DNA of 64,000 bases from Lepiota brunneoincarnata. Taxonomy: Eukaryota > Basidiomycota > Agaricomycetes > Agaricales > Agaricaceae. The notes under the pieces are model-generated. The model was given only the letters and a program-made list of their open reading frames with translations, did not search any database and had not been told where the DNA came from. The stretch lies in contig JAEBUN010000010.1 of assembly GCA_023014365.1 (NCBI GenBank), positions 682,001-746,000 on the forward strand, in the 5' to 3' direction. The position numbers and the translations under genes are program-made. Positions 1 through 11,509 of the stretch are shown piece by piece (positions within the stretch are counted from its first letter, which is position 1; the number at the start of each line of letters is the position of its first letter).

Positions 1-449
1 TCATGCCTGCAGACCAGATCCAGCTTCTTTTTCGCCGCCTCCTCATCTGCGTGCCACAGTCACCATCTAGTTCCCATACCAGGATATTTCAAATTCTTGC
101 CAACCAGCCCGGCCGCCAGCTCCTGCTTTCATGGCCTCCGGATCAGGGTAATGGCCCCACGGGCAGGGAATTTGCCAAACTCGTGGAGAACGCGGAAATG
201 GGCTCGGGTACACAGAAAGGTAACGATGCCAAAACGAGCTGTACACGCAGATACAGGGCTACTCAACTCATGTCGCCTTCGTTCGGTGAGGTAGAAAGCA
301 TCTTCATACCACATGGTAGCCCCCCCTTCCTTCCCCTCCTCTCCCATAATACTCACTCTTTTTTTTTTTCCACTATGCTAGGTTCTGTCATTTTTGCCTG
401 CCACAAGGTAGAGTCATCGATACGCAGCACACCTGCCGCCCCCACCAAC

Positions 450-2377
450 ATGCAACACCACCTGTCATATAACACCAATAATGGATCGGGGTATCCACCC
501 CCACCGAACCCCTCGTACTACGATTCCTCCCCCCCCTATCCACCTCTTGTCCCTCCGTACAACCACGGATATCTCTCTCATCAACCACTGCCTCCTCCTC
601 CCTCTCACGCCTACCCACCACGATGGTCCCCAGCCCAGCAGCAAAATTACCTCCCACCTCCACCGTCTTCGACTCAGCAGTGGAGCACCCCCAGTCCGAC
701 GCATCCAGTTTCACCTGTACAACCTCCATCTACGTCGGTGGCCATGGACAATAGTAACCTCCGTTCGGCCTCATATTCTTCGGCTCCCGGCCCGTCCTGG
801 CAGCCTTCACCTGGCAGTTATGAAGTTTATAGAACTGTCTCTCCGACTTACGGATCTTATCCCGGTGCCCCGAGAACAAACGCAGCAGCTAGTGGCACGA
901 ACAAAGGTGCACTCCCTGCTGCATCTGCCTTACTAAACACGAGCACTGCCGTCCGGGACATTGTTCCCCCCCCGAAAAGACGGGTCAGTCCTGGTACGGG
1001 CAGGGGTGGCGATCAACACAACGCCCAAGCCACTGGTTCTAGCAGCGGACGGGGCTCCGGAAATCGACCGATGGGGATCCAACAGTGCTCGAGCTGTGGT
1101 GCGACCACCAGTCCAGAATGGAGAAAGGGACCTTCTGGGAAGAAAGAACTGTGCAATGCGTACGTTTCTCTCCCTCGTCCTCCGTTTTTACAAGCTCCTA
1201 ATTCGTGATTCGATTTAGATGTGGCCTGCGGTACGCTCGATCACGAGCCAAAAAAGATGGCGGCCCACCAGCACAGACACACAGCCGTAAGAAAAAGACA
1301 GACAAAGCCGACGACAGGCACCACGTTGTCGGGGGGAATAGGGGTGGTGGCGGCGTAGAAGCGAAAAAAGAGATGCGGCAGAGGGATAGAGAGATTGCAG
1401 GAGGCACTATGACTCCCCCAATTGCGACCATCGCTGCTGCAGGTGGTTCTTCCGGTTATGCGAGCACGATAATGCGGAGGAGTTTTGGGTCGGGGTCAGA
1501 GTATGGTGCACCCGGAACGTCGCCAGGGGGAAGCATAAGTGGAAGCGAGGGCGGTAGTCATGGACACGCACATTATGCGATCCTCGCCACTGGTGGTGGA
1601 GGCGCCAGTTCGGGTGCCAATAGAGATGGGAGTGTGTTGACCCCTTCGCCGTCACCCCCTGCTTCGACTTCTGTCACTTCGACTTCTGGATCGCTGGCGT
1701 TGCCACTTCCTATTCCTTCTCCCATCGCCCCCACGCACACCTCAGCATACCCACAACCAGAGACCGCGAGTCATGATGTCGGGTTTGTTCATTATAACCC
1801 CGCTTCACACGAGAGATCGATTCCGCCCTTGACAGTCCACTCTCATTCTCCGCATACAACGCAACCTTCTTATCCACATTCACCGCATTCTACCCTCTCC
1901 CCGGGTGGACATTATGTTCACAGTGCGTATACAGCAAGGCCATCGCCCCTATCTCAGGCGGGCAATATTGTAACCGGACCGGCGGCTGGACCACTGACAC
2001 CTTTATCGGCGCTGCACCCTACCAAGGAAGGCGATGCTGCCGTGGGTGGCGCTGGTGCGGGAAACGCAATGCAGCTGCCACCATTGGCTTACATGGATAG
2101 GGTGGCCGGGTCGAATCAAACCAATGATCATGATCATCGCCCACTTGGGATGGGAGCGAAGCCAGAATATGGCGGAGAGGGGTCAAGCCATAATAATGGG
2201 AACGGAAACGCGATGCAAGGGAGCGTTGGTGGTGGCGGCGGTCCAGGCGGAGGGGTGGCTGGGAGGGAGCCATTGACACCATTGAGTGCCGAGAGTCCCA
2301 TCGGTCCTGGTGTTGCAGGTGGAAGCCACGGAAGAAATGGCAGGGGTGGGAGAAGGTCGATCCTGAGCGGGCAGTGA
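450..2377 (+). CDS. GATA-type zinc-finger transcription factor
   Basis: Two exons (450-1159 and 1219-2377) give about 622 residues. The intron (GTACGT...TTTAG) falls inside the zinc finger, between the third and fourth cysteines; splicing restores the LCNACGLRYAR signature. The finger is at about residues 213-237 with spacing Cys-X2-Cys-X18-Cys-X2-Cys. That spacing is the X18 subclass, as in white-collar-type factors, rather than the X17 AreA/NIT2 class. A basic tail (ARSRAKK) follows. The N-terminal 200 residues are rich in Pro, Ser and Tyr and the C-terminal half in Gly, Ser and His, so both flanks look disordered. GATA factors bind GATA sites in nuclear promoters; the target pathway cannot be read here. 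No PAS domain is visible. The ATG at 450 is chosen because the 5' duplicate at 19.5-20.1 kb keeps the same ATG context. Confidence 0.85.
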
Positions 2378-3491
2378 ACCCATTGGTATATTCTCGGATG
2401 AGTTCGAACACTGGCACTCAACATGACTGAAAACGGACCCTCTCGCTTCGTACATACACGTGCAAGAATGACGACACGATTACGCCGTCTTATGGTGGTT
2501 TTCTCGGACTACATTACCTCGCCTCCCTATCATCCTCGTGCCCCCTGCAATTATCTGTGATTGGACCCTTCTCTACTCCCGCGCCGTATGGTTTTACCTT
2601 CGTCGTGACGGAGTTGTAGTACCATTGTATTTGCGCTTTCCCTGTGCACCGGGTTCTGGTCTGACTTGGTTCTTCTCCTTCCTTCCTCAATTTGTTACTC
2701 GGGCTCGGTTTGGGGGATTCTCTTCCCTGTCCGCTACGTGTGTTGCTTGTTCTTCTACCCTGAATGTTTCAGACTTGTCCCTTTCATGGGCTTTGGTGGG
2801 GGGTGTCCGTGTCGAACACCTATTCTAAAGCCAGAGTTTCCTTTTTCGCTCTTCTTGGTCAATTTATTCGGCGTTTCTTCCTTCAAACAGCCTTTAGGCG
2901 GCCACGCGATGCATTCACATATCCTCTCCATTTCCTTCCTTTATGCCAGCTTAATAATGATACGGCTCATGCCGAATACTCCTATTACTAGTTCCGATTA
3001 TTAAATACTCTCTACTCGTTTTATTATACATTGGGTTCTTGATCGTGTGATTCAGATGAATCGCCTCCGTTCTTGACCCCCTTTCATGTTGTATCGATTT
3101 CTTTTCCCAAGCCTTGCCGCTATTTTCTCGATACTGTAGACTACGACAGAAGTAGGGTACTGTTACAGTATAGTAAGTATGGTACGAAACACTTGTTACT
3201 TTGTGGTGCGGTGGTACAAAAGCCCCGTACATTATATTGTACGTAAATAGGCTGAACATAAGCCTCGCTTAACATACCATCCTCGTGGTATGCCCGTGGT
3301 CTCTGAATGTTGGATGCCGGTGTGGTGATATCGGGGACATCGGAAGGTGCGCTTCAAGGCAAGGGCAAAGGGGGTGAGTGACGTCACATGGCCCATTTAT
3401 CTTATCTTATCATGTGATTACGGTATCCCGCACAGCCACATTCTTTGCTGTCCCAGCCCTTGAACCACGATTTTGTTTTCTTTGAAGAGGC
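2378..3491. other. Intergenic: GATA gene 3' flank and sds22 promoter
   Basis: No convincing gene. The first several hundred bases are T-rich and probably the 3' UTR of the GATA factor. The last 120 bases are the presumptive promoter of the SDS22-like gene. Confidence 0.5.
3379..3411. promoter_or_regulatory. CRE palindrome plus three tandem GATA motifs
   Basis: A perfect TGACGTCA palindrome lies at 3379-3386, the binding site class of ATF/CREB bZIP factors. It is followed at 3397-3411 by three head-to-tail TTATC units, i.e. GATAA on the minus strand. The block lies about 80 bases upstream of the sds22 start codon. Function is inferred from motif matches only. Confidence 0.5.
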
Positions 3492-5087
3492 ATGTCCTTA
3501 GAAGAGGTCAACGAGGTGGAGAACGCAGTGAGGACTGCTGTATTAACTATGGATGGGGGCCCACAGCCCACCGTCGAGAACTATAACGGGTGAGTTTATA
3601 TCTTTCCGTGCCTTATCGGGGCAACTAGAAACGCTTCGACATAGAGAGCAGAGCGAGTCAGGTCAACGCGCCCGCGTAGTGCTCCCCGGAATGCAACAAC
3701 CCGGTGCGAACGGGGAGCACACGGACGATGAGGACGGAGATGGGGACAAGAAGGGTGAGGGAGAAGAGGAGGACGATGAAGACTTCTTGGTTGACTTTCC
3801 TGACGAAACTTCTGTGTGTGTGCTTCATGCTCTCGGTCTTTCTCAAGACTGATGTTGTTTGCCCTTTGCTTCCTGCATTTGTGTATTACGAACTGTAGGA
3901 GCTCGAACTCTTGCACAGTCGGATTGGCTCTCTTGCCAATCTCCATCTTCCCCGTTTCGCTGCCCATCTGAGGAAACTCTTCCTCCGACAAAATCTGATC
4001 TCGAATCTTGATCCAGAGGATTTCCATCAGCTTCCGTTGTTGGAGGAATTGGATCTGTACGATAACAAGATTAAACACCTTGGTGAGGCGCTGGATAAGC
4101 TGCAAAGGCTCAGGTGGATCCATTATTCCACAATCTGCGAATATGTGGTAAGCTAACAGCAATATAGGGTGTTGGACCTGTCATTTAACTTGCTGCGCTC
4201 GATTCCCGACCGCCTGGGACTCCTCAACTCTCTGGAAACTGTTTATTTTGTACAGAATAAAATCTCAAAGATTACCGGCCTAAACTACTCGGCTACGCTC
4301 CGAAGCCTGGAGTTGGGTGGGAATAGAATCCGGGTGCGCAGCATTTTTCATAGTCGGCTTCAAGCAAACACCAACACGACGATAGAAAATTGAAGGGCTG
4401 GATGGTTTGGCAAACCTCGAGGAGCTGTGGCTAGGGAAGAACAAGATCACGAGGCTTGAGGGGTTCAGTAACTTGAAGAAGCTGAGGATTCTCTCCTTAC
4501 AGTCGAACAGAATCACGAGGCTGGAGAATTTGGAAGATCTGGAGAATCTTGACCAAGCTTTACCTCAGCCACAATGGAATTGAACGTTTGGAGGGCCTAG
4601 AACGTAATGTACATGTTTTTCAGCTGGACCAAATACTACCAGGCTGACCGTACTTCCACACAGACAAAACTGACAACATTGGACGTGGGAAACAATTTTA
4701 TTTCTGCAATTGAGAACACTGCTCACCTTATCTCACTGGAGGAACTTTGGGTAAGACACGATCATTATTCACCCCCGTGGACTGCTAATTGGCGGTGTGT
4801 AATTAGATGAACGGAAATAAGATCCCGGATCTTCTTGCACTAGATGCCCAATTGCGACACATTCAGCCTCTCAGGACATTATACCTTGAGGCCAACCCGT
4901 GCCAAACCTTGGACATGGTAGGATATCGGCGCAAGGTTATGCTGGCGTTGCCCCAACTGACCCAGATAGACGCAACGTGAGCTGTTTACCACCGCTTATA
5001 AAGGCCTTCCCTAATACGTCGAAAGTTATGTGCGAGGATCATAGTTTCTCTGGTGGACCGATTTGCTGCGATCATACTTCTGTAGTG
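3492..5087 (+). CDS. sds22: SDS22-like leucine-rich-repeat regulator of protein phosphatase 1
   Basis: A multi-exon gene starting MSLEEVNEVENAV. An acidic N-terminal segment (DDEDGDGDKKGEGEEE) precedes a run of about ten SDS22-type LRRs with repeated LxxLxLxxNxI units such as LEELDLYDNKI and LEELWLGKNKI. The protein ends with an LRR cap (YRRKVMLALPQLTQIDAT). SDS22 binds the PP1 catalytic subunit and controls its nuclear activity and biogenesis. Clear introns include one ending at about 3641 (acceptor GACATAG) and one from about 3793 to 3899. One break is present: an extra G at 4557 shifts frame inside the LYLSHNGIERLEGLE repeat, which is otherwise perfectly conserved. I read this as an assembly error or a very recent mutation. 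The last short exon after 4978 is not resolved; 5087 is the first plausible stop. Confidence 0.82.
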
Positions 5088-5704
5088 ATTTCTCACATGA
5101 CTTGAACCCTGATTTGATGTTCTGTGGCGTCTGTTTTTTTTAAAACTTTTGTTGAGGCCTGAGTTGCATCCAGAATTTGTCAGCCAACACTTATTCCGGC
5201 GCAACAAGCTCTGCAAGTACGAGCTGATTTCGGTCTTCGGGGAGACGCGTCTGGCAACGTCGATTGCGAGATCTTTGTGTCTTCCATACCCATCCTAGGC
5301 CAGCCACGCATCAGCTTAAAATTTTAGCAGCGTGTTCGGCTAAGCTGGAGATGAAATGTTTGACAGAACAGCTCTGGAGCTCTAGTGAAACTCATGCCAG
5401 ACTGACAAGCATTCGACTTCTCGACCGGCGGGGTCCCTCTAAGGAGCCCCACACCTCGTGCTGATTTCACTTGTGCCCAAGCAACCAATCGCGTGCCACC
5501 GGTGATCTAGGATTAGATTGAGCCTCAAAACTCTGGCGTGCGGCGAAGTATTAATCATCCGTGGGACTGATTTCTAATGTGTACGACATGGGTTGGACGC
5601 TGTTAAAAGAGTTTAATGGCTGGCACGATTCTCTCTTCACTTCAGTCCCTTCCCAGCACTTCCCCGCGCCTATTACTGTTGCCTCTCTTCTGCCCCCCGG
5701 AACG
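5088..5704. other. Intergenic
   Basis: No gene, repeat or structured element recognised here. Confidence 0.4.
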
Positions 5705-6982
5705 ATGTCGAACATTATACAAGGAAGTCCTGTTCTGTGCGTCACGGTTGTCGTTATCCCTTTTGCAAGCGCGCGCGTCGCCCCTGATACACGTAACTAA
5801 TACAGGACTGGTCCGGTCGTATGTTCTTTATCCTCTACTGCGGATCTCGCCTGGAGTAATGTTGGCGTAGTTCATAGGAATCATATTTAATTGGTGTCTG
5901 TTGGGAACGCTAATATCGCAGGTTTGTAAGTGTTTTTTGTTTTGTTTTTGTAAACGTTCAATTCCTTGGATGTGAATGGGAATCCCTTTAGACGTATATG
6001 TATTCACATACCCCGATGACTCTCGACGACTAAAGTATCTCGGTGGGTCAGCTCGTAGCTCCATCTCCACCTGTGCAATAACTCTGGGACAGTTGCCGGG
6101 CTCTTTATACTTGAAATAATGCAGACCACATTCTCAACGCATTATGCATGGAGAGTATTGGTAGCTGACTGGGGGAAGCCGGCCTTTGACACTTTTTTTC
6201 CCTGGTCCGCGGCAACTTTTCCTGTGATGAATGGACTAAGTAAGCGTAGTGCTGCGATCTTCCACTCGGACCGCTCCCTGACGGCTTTCTTCTTGATAGT
6301 ATCATTGATTGTCCAGGTCTATTTTGCTTGGTGGGTATTATGATATTTAAGCCACCATAAGTCCCGAGTTGATCAAAGAGCTGGATGCCACAGGCGGATA
6401 TGGATCCTTCGCGTGTCATGCAGATATCCTACACTAGCGCAGGTCATGTCTATATTCATTGTAATGGTACACACAACCTCTCTATTCTATGCTCTCTACA
6501 AAAACTCGAATATGATTATCACAGATCGCCCTTCTCCAGAGCACCGCGGCGGTGTACGGGGGGTTTGCGGTACGTTACGGTCTTCCGCGGTTCTACTGAC
6601 TCACATGATTTTTCGTAGTTCTGGATTTCAAGGACATGGGAACGTATATCGCAATTGGCGGGACCAGTGGAGGTTCGTTCGGCCATCATTTACCCTCCTG
6701 AGAGGGCATTAATGTGAAACTATGTTCCTGACAGGTGTGGCTTAGTGGCAGTCTTGTATGCGATGTCTTGATTGCTGTGAGCATGATCTCCATCGTGAGT
6801 GGTGTAGTCCGAGAACCTCCCACCTGCTCTGATTTGCGACCGTTACAGCTTGCAGGAGCGGGTCGTGGCTCGCCTTGGGACCATACGGCCGTAATGGTCA
6901 ATAAGCTCATCATCCATTCTATCGAAACTGGTGCAGTGACGGCAGTGACGGCTCTTGTCGAACTCGTGCTGTTTGAGCTGTA

Positions 6983-8228
6983 CAGTAGGGTAGCAAAAGT
7001 TTTGCGAAAATCTGTCACATGACCTCGTTTAACAATAAACGAAAAATATTCCCACTGATCAACAACTCCACCCTACATGCCAAAAATAGCTGGACAAAAG
7101 AATACTGTCCCTGAACTACACTCTCTGATATGTGCAAGGCATCAGGAGGGTATTCCTGCTCACAAAATTGCCAATTTCTTTGGAGTCCACATTTCCACTG
7201 TCTATCGGGTTATCCATAGGCACAAAGAGCAGGGTCATCATGAGGATGCTCCCAGGTCTGGGAGACCTTCCTTATTGGATGACAGGGCAATGCGACACAT
7301 CAAAATTGTGCTGGAGAGAAATAGATGCCAAACTCTCTGCAAGATCACCCACACAATAAACACTTTTCTCAACTCCCCTGCTCATCCCCACACTATCCAG
7401 CGTGCCATTAGGTATCAATTGGGTCTTAGCCAACACATTTCTGCAAAGAAACCATTTCTTAAGCCCTCCCATGTCAAAGCCAGGATGGTATGGGCAAGAG
7501 AATATTGGAGGTGGATGGAGGAAGACTGGAGACATGTGATTTGGACAGATGAGGCTTCTGTGGAGATTGGAAAGAGTTCAAAGGTGGTTTGGGTATGGAG
7601 GAGACCTGGTGAGAGGTACACAGAAAGGTGTTTAACCCCTACTTTCAAGTCTGGAAGACAGAGTCTTATGATATGGGGGTGCATGGGACATGGAAAACTT
7701 GGTCCACTGGTTTGTATACCCAAGGGTGCAAGGACAGCTGCAGATTATATTAGCCTCATCCTTAGTGGACCATTATGGGATTTTTATGGGAATTTATCAG
7801 AGGAGAGGGGGCAGGTAGCGGTGATGGAAGATGGAGCTCCAGTCCACCAGGCAAAGATCACCTGACAATTCCACAAATCCTATCTCATCAATGAGCTTCC
7901 ACACCCAGCTCAGTCACCAGACCTCAATCCCATCGAACATGTATGGAGATACCTCAAAGTCAGAATAAATGACCAAGCGGAAATCCCCCAAAACCTTGAC
8001 AAACTTTGGGAGGCAATTCAGGAGGAGTGGAGGATGATTGATATAAATTATATTAATGACCTGGTCAAGAGCATGCCCGATCATGCTCAGGCAGTCTATG
8101 AGGCCAAGGGCCGCCATACAAAATATTAACATAATTTTAGATGCAGTTGTGGTAGTGTAGTGAATATTTTTAATGATTAATGCATTATTTGACTTTGTTG
8201 TTTTCGCAAAACTTTTGTTACTGTACTG
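6983..8228 (+). mobile_element. Tc1-type DNA transposon, 1246 bp, TA target duplication
   Basis: Terminal inverted repeats of about 28 bp match with three mismatches: left end CAGTAGGGTAGCAAAAGTTT, right end the inverse of CAGTACAGTAACAAAAGTTT. The element is flanked on both sides by TA (6981-6982 and 8229-8230), the Tc1/mariner target duplication. It carries one transposase gene in the same orientation as the interrupted host gene. Both ends are complete, so the element could be mobilised in trans even if its own transposase is broken. Confidence 0.9.
7077..8129 (+). pseudogene. Tc1-type DD34E transposase with one internal stop
   Basis: Reading from MPKIAGQKNTV gives an N-terminal helix-turn-helix (FFGVHISTVYRVIHRHK) and a GRPS linker. 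The DDE catalytic core follows: first Asp in VIWTDEASVE, second in VMEDGAPVHQ and Glu in SPDLNPIEHVW. Thirty-four positions separate the second Asp and the Glu, the DD34E spacing of Tc1. A single in-frame TGA at 7863-7865 lies between the second Asp and the Glu. The frame is open on both sides, giving 350 codons to the TAA at 8127-8129. A CGA-to-TGA transition would explain the stop. As it stands the product would lack the catalytic Glu. Confidence 0.88.
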
Positions 8229-8661
8229 TACAAGGATACCACCATGTATCAGGCGCCATAAGTTTTGTGACCGTTACTTCTGGAAATTAATTGAGCTTAA
8301 GGGGAAGTCTGGGACATCTAGGACACTATTGTTAGGTAAACTGTAAGTCCTTTTGGGGATTCTTACTCCCGCCTAATCATCGTACCTACTCGCGGAATTC
8401 CAGTTATACAAATGCCCTCATGGCGTCTTTGAACGGACGCCAACGCAGACAGGATAGTCTTAGCACTAACCAGCAGCGGACCGCGCTGAGTCATTTCCGA
8501 ATGCACTCGAATCACTTGGACGAACAGGAGCTTACAATACGATCAAATTCTCCTCATCGACATACAAGCGATCAATCGAAGGACGGGATTGTCATTCAAG
8601 TTTCTAGTAGCATGGAAGGTGAGGGCGACATCGTGGTACGTCGCGTTTGGGAGTGTATATG

Positions 8662-10139
8662 ACTGGGTCTGAGACGGCACTCGCAGCTCCCGAAACAACT
8701 CGACTCTCCCGTGTAAAGTTGACTATGAGATTTAATGTACAGCCTGGACGAGTGGCATGCCAGAAAAGGACCGAGCATCGGACGAGAGATTGATTCACTC
8801 CATTCATGGCTACCATATGGTATGTCAGGACGAGGACGAATATATCCGTGTAAATATGTACATGCTGAACTGCCAGCGGGACAATATAGAGGCCGATCAG
8901 CAGTATGAATATTCGACTTCTCTCCCCGTGGGTCGTGCGAACATTTAATCTGATATTCAGATTGACCATTATCGGGGAGATATAAGATACTTAAGCCATC
9001 ACAGCATTTTTTTTGCCATAGATATTCTGGTTCATTCACATCAGTGAGAAGCGCCGATTGGTCCCATGTATGTTTAGCGCTCCCGCAACAGTAACGGTAG
9101 TAACCAAAGAGGTTCCTCATGCCACGATCTCCTGAGCCCTCTGGGGATTGAGAATATCAACCCTAATTCCCTTTGAGTAGGTCCATTTAGAGACCAACTG
9201 TTGCTAACTTGACTCAAGGTAGAATTTATCCACAAGGCCGTCAGCACCACAAGTCGCAATTGGTGAATGGGGCCGATTATTGCCATGGTGCATAGAAAAA
9301 ACCACACCTATCCGGGATTGTGTGGGCTACGATCTCGGACCGTGTACAAGTAGTATATATACAGCCCGTCAGAACCACCTTGGCAGATCCCGTTCGCGTT
9401 TAAGGAAATGCTGGAGGTCTCAAATCCAACAGGAAGACCGGCGATTTCAAGTGAATAACAGGGAGGGCATCATCCTTTTGAGATCACAGCTAAGAGGTAT
9501 GGGACTGTCGATTGTAGCCCGTTCATCACTGTGACACTCTCGAATGGCAAATTGATCCCTCCAACAGTTACAAGTTCTTTTTATCAAGCAACTGCGCTTG
9601 CCCACACACTTTTAGACGGCCGTTATTTCATTGCTCATGCCCTTACTAGTAGATCCTGGCCAGAAGAGCTCACTCTATGCAGCGGATCGGCAACCCTTCC
9701 GTCACCCATGTGACTAACCCTTATCTTTATGTTTATTTTCTCTTGTTTCCCCTCTCGCCTACAGCGGTAAACACTGTAGATAGTTAAAAGGGCCGTTGAG
9801 GCCCATTTCGATTTTGGACTCGAACTGATACGAAATACGATTGTTGATAACCGTCACCTTTCGTTCGTGTTAAGTTTCTAGTGTGACGCGACTTGACTAG
9901 CTCATCTCGTCGTCACACTCTACCAGCTAAAATGTGCCAAGAAGCCTTGCCGGTCGTGGTCATGCTCGCTGCAGCAAGTCGTTCTATTAGCCTGACCCCT
10001 GTTCTTGCTGTTCGTACTTCTCTCTCTCGATTCTTCAAACTGTTCGCTGCAAGCGACGACGGACAGGCCAACCAGGCTGTTCGAGGAATTCAAGTGTCTC
10101 CTTGCTACTTAAAAAACATAAGAAGTTTAAGTATAGTCT
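8662..10139. other. Gene-poor, probably decayed sequence
   Basis: Only short frames without recognisable domains. Nothing here could be assigned to a family. Confidence 0.4.
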
Positions 10140-10400
10140 TCAGAGGGAGAAAACATTGTTTCCGCTTACCGTGATGTTGATTCTGTTATCCGAGGGGGTG
10201 TTGTTCTGGTGACCATGACACAGATAAAGATGCTGACATTAGAACGGGGAGATATGTATATATATTGGGGAAAGCTCGAAAGGTTGGGTGTAGTTGGACA
10301 AGTGATGTGTGTCCATCAGCCGGGAGACTCTGTCCCTCTGGATCCGCATTCACTGAGGGTTGTGAATGTAACTGGTGGACCACAAAGTCCAACCCAGCAC
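10140..10400 (-). pseudogene. Copy A: 3' remnant of a helical-domain/Asn-rich-tail gene
   Basis: This 260-bp block is clearly similar, base by base, to blocks at 13.32-13.5 kb and 22.55-22.75 kb. On the minus strand it reads into a short tail with the core HGHQNN. It stops at a TGA (10140-10142) at the position homologous to the stop in the other two copies. Only the 3' end of the family is preserved here, and at least one frameshift precedes the tail. Confidence 0.6.
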
Positions 10401-11509
10401 GTCCATAATCGATAGCTCGGAAGGCTGAGAAGAACTGAGATCTGGCTCAGTTCACGGGAGCAAACGCGTTGATGCTGAGGACGCAGAATATCCCGTGTCT
10501 TATCATTGAGCCCGTCAGTGGATGTTGCTGCAAATCATTTTTATGCCCCGCTGCGGCCACTTACCACCCGACCGGTAGTGAGTTCGGAACGAGCATGAAC
10601 TCAATCGCGAAGAATACGGCCTTCTAGCACCATCATCTCCCAGAACCTGTCATCTTTTCACTCCTTTTCCTCTTGCGCGTGGGGGCACTGCTTTCTTACT
10701 CAGTTCTCGCAACCTCCCCTTCGACTCTGCTCCTGCTCCTCCATCTGAAGGAGACACATTCCTTCCTTTCCTTTACTATCTCATCGGACTCTCTTCGCCC
10801 TTGGATCCACTTCCTCGGTCGCCGGTTGGAGTGGCCAGAGCATCACAGGTCGTACATTCACCTTTCGATGTACCTCCTCACCCTCTTGTACCACATGTAT
10901 AACCCCGAAAGCCGAAGCGCTGAAACCCAGACTTGTGTGGCGATCTCCACCCAAATATTGATGATGCCGAAGCCCGATCTCGTTCTACCTACCTAATCTC
11001 AGCAATACGGGAGGTAAGGTTTAACAACTTTGGGCCTTGTCGTATCATGGCACCCGAGAGTTATTTCGCCTGATTTATGACTGAGCGTACTTAGATCAAG
11101 GAAATGGCGGGCGTCAGTGATGGCGGCTATAAATCCGGGCCAGAGAAGTTACCATGAAGGTCCACAACCGAGCTTTTGACCAGAAAAGGGGGTAAAGGCA
11201 CCTGCTATAGGCCGAAATCCACGTAAAGATGGCTCCATCAAATTTCAATGATTCTACAGAGGGATGCAGCATCGTTGCCGGATGATAGTGTTGGGCTGGC
11301 GCTGCCGGATTGATTAGAATAATTCCGGGTCATCTCTATATACCTTAGTACCTGAGTATATCTTTGACTACTAGGTTTCCCGGGTGCCTCAGTAGCTTTT
11401 GTGTGCCAATGGATATAAGTGTGTCAAGCGCCTCTATTTGCCTTTTTACTGCACTTAGTCAACAATGTCACGTTATCAATAAACAAAATTGGTCTTCTCT
11501 CAACTATCC
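10401..11509. other. Intergenic
   Basis: No gene recognised. The pyrimidine-rich 10630-10820 stretch resembles promoter-like sequence of a lost gene, but nothing codes after it. Confidence 0.35.

Larger units (their letters stand above)
5705..8661 (+). pseudogene. DUF6534-type integral membrane protein gene split by a Tc1 transposon
   Basis: Small exons between 5705 and 6980 code for several hydrophobic segments typical of the basidiomycete DUF6534 family. Examples are IGIIFNWCLLGTLIS, VYVFTYPDDSRRLKYL, MSIFIVMVHTTSLFYALY, VWLSGSLVCDVLIAVSMIS and the family signature NKLIIHSIETGAVTA followed by LVELVLFELY. The coding sequence is cut at 6981 by a TA-flanked transposon and resumes at 8229. A later exon at about 8407 gives YTNALMASLNGRQRRQDS, the usual hydrophilic C-terminal start, and runs to 8661. 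The first ATG (5705) and several junctions are uncertain. After removal of the element an in-frame TAA appears soon after the junction unless a GTATCA donor there is used. The family is likely membrane-embedded; its function is unknown. Confidence 0.68.

Noticed and set aside
388..1218. Several overlapping Arg/Pro-rich frames on both strands of the GATA gene
   Set aside because: They are frame shadows of the Pro-rich N-terminus of the GATA factor.
9280..9713. Two plus-strand frames of 84 and 60 codons
   Set aside because: No start context, family or neighbouring exons; likely non-coding.
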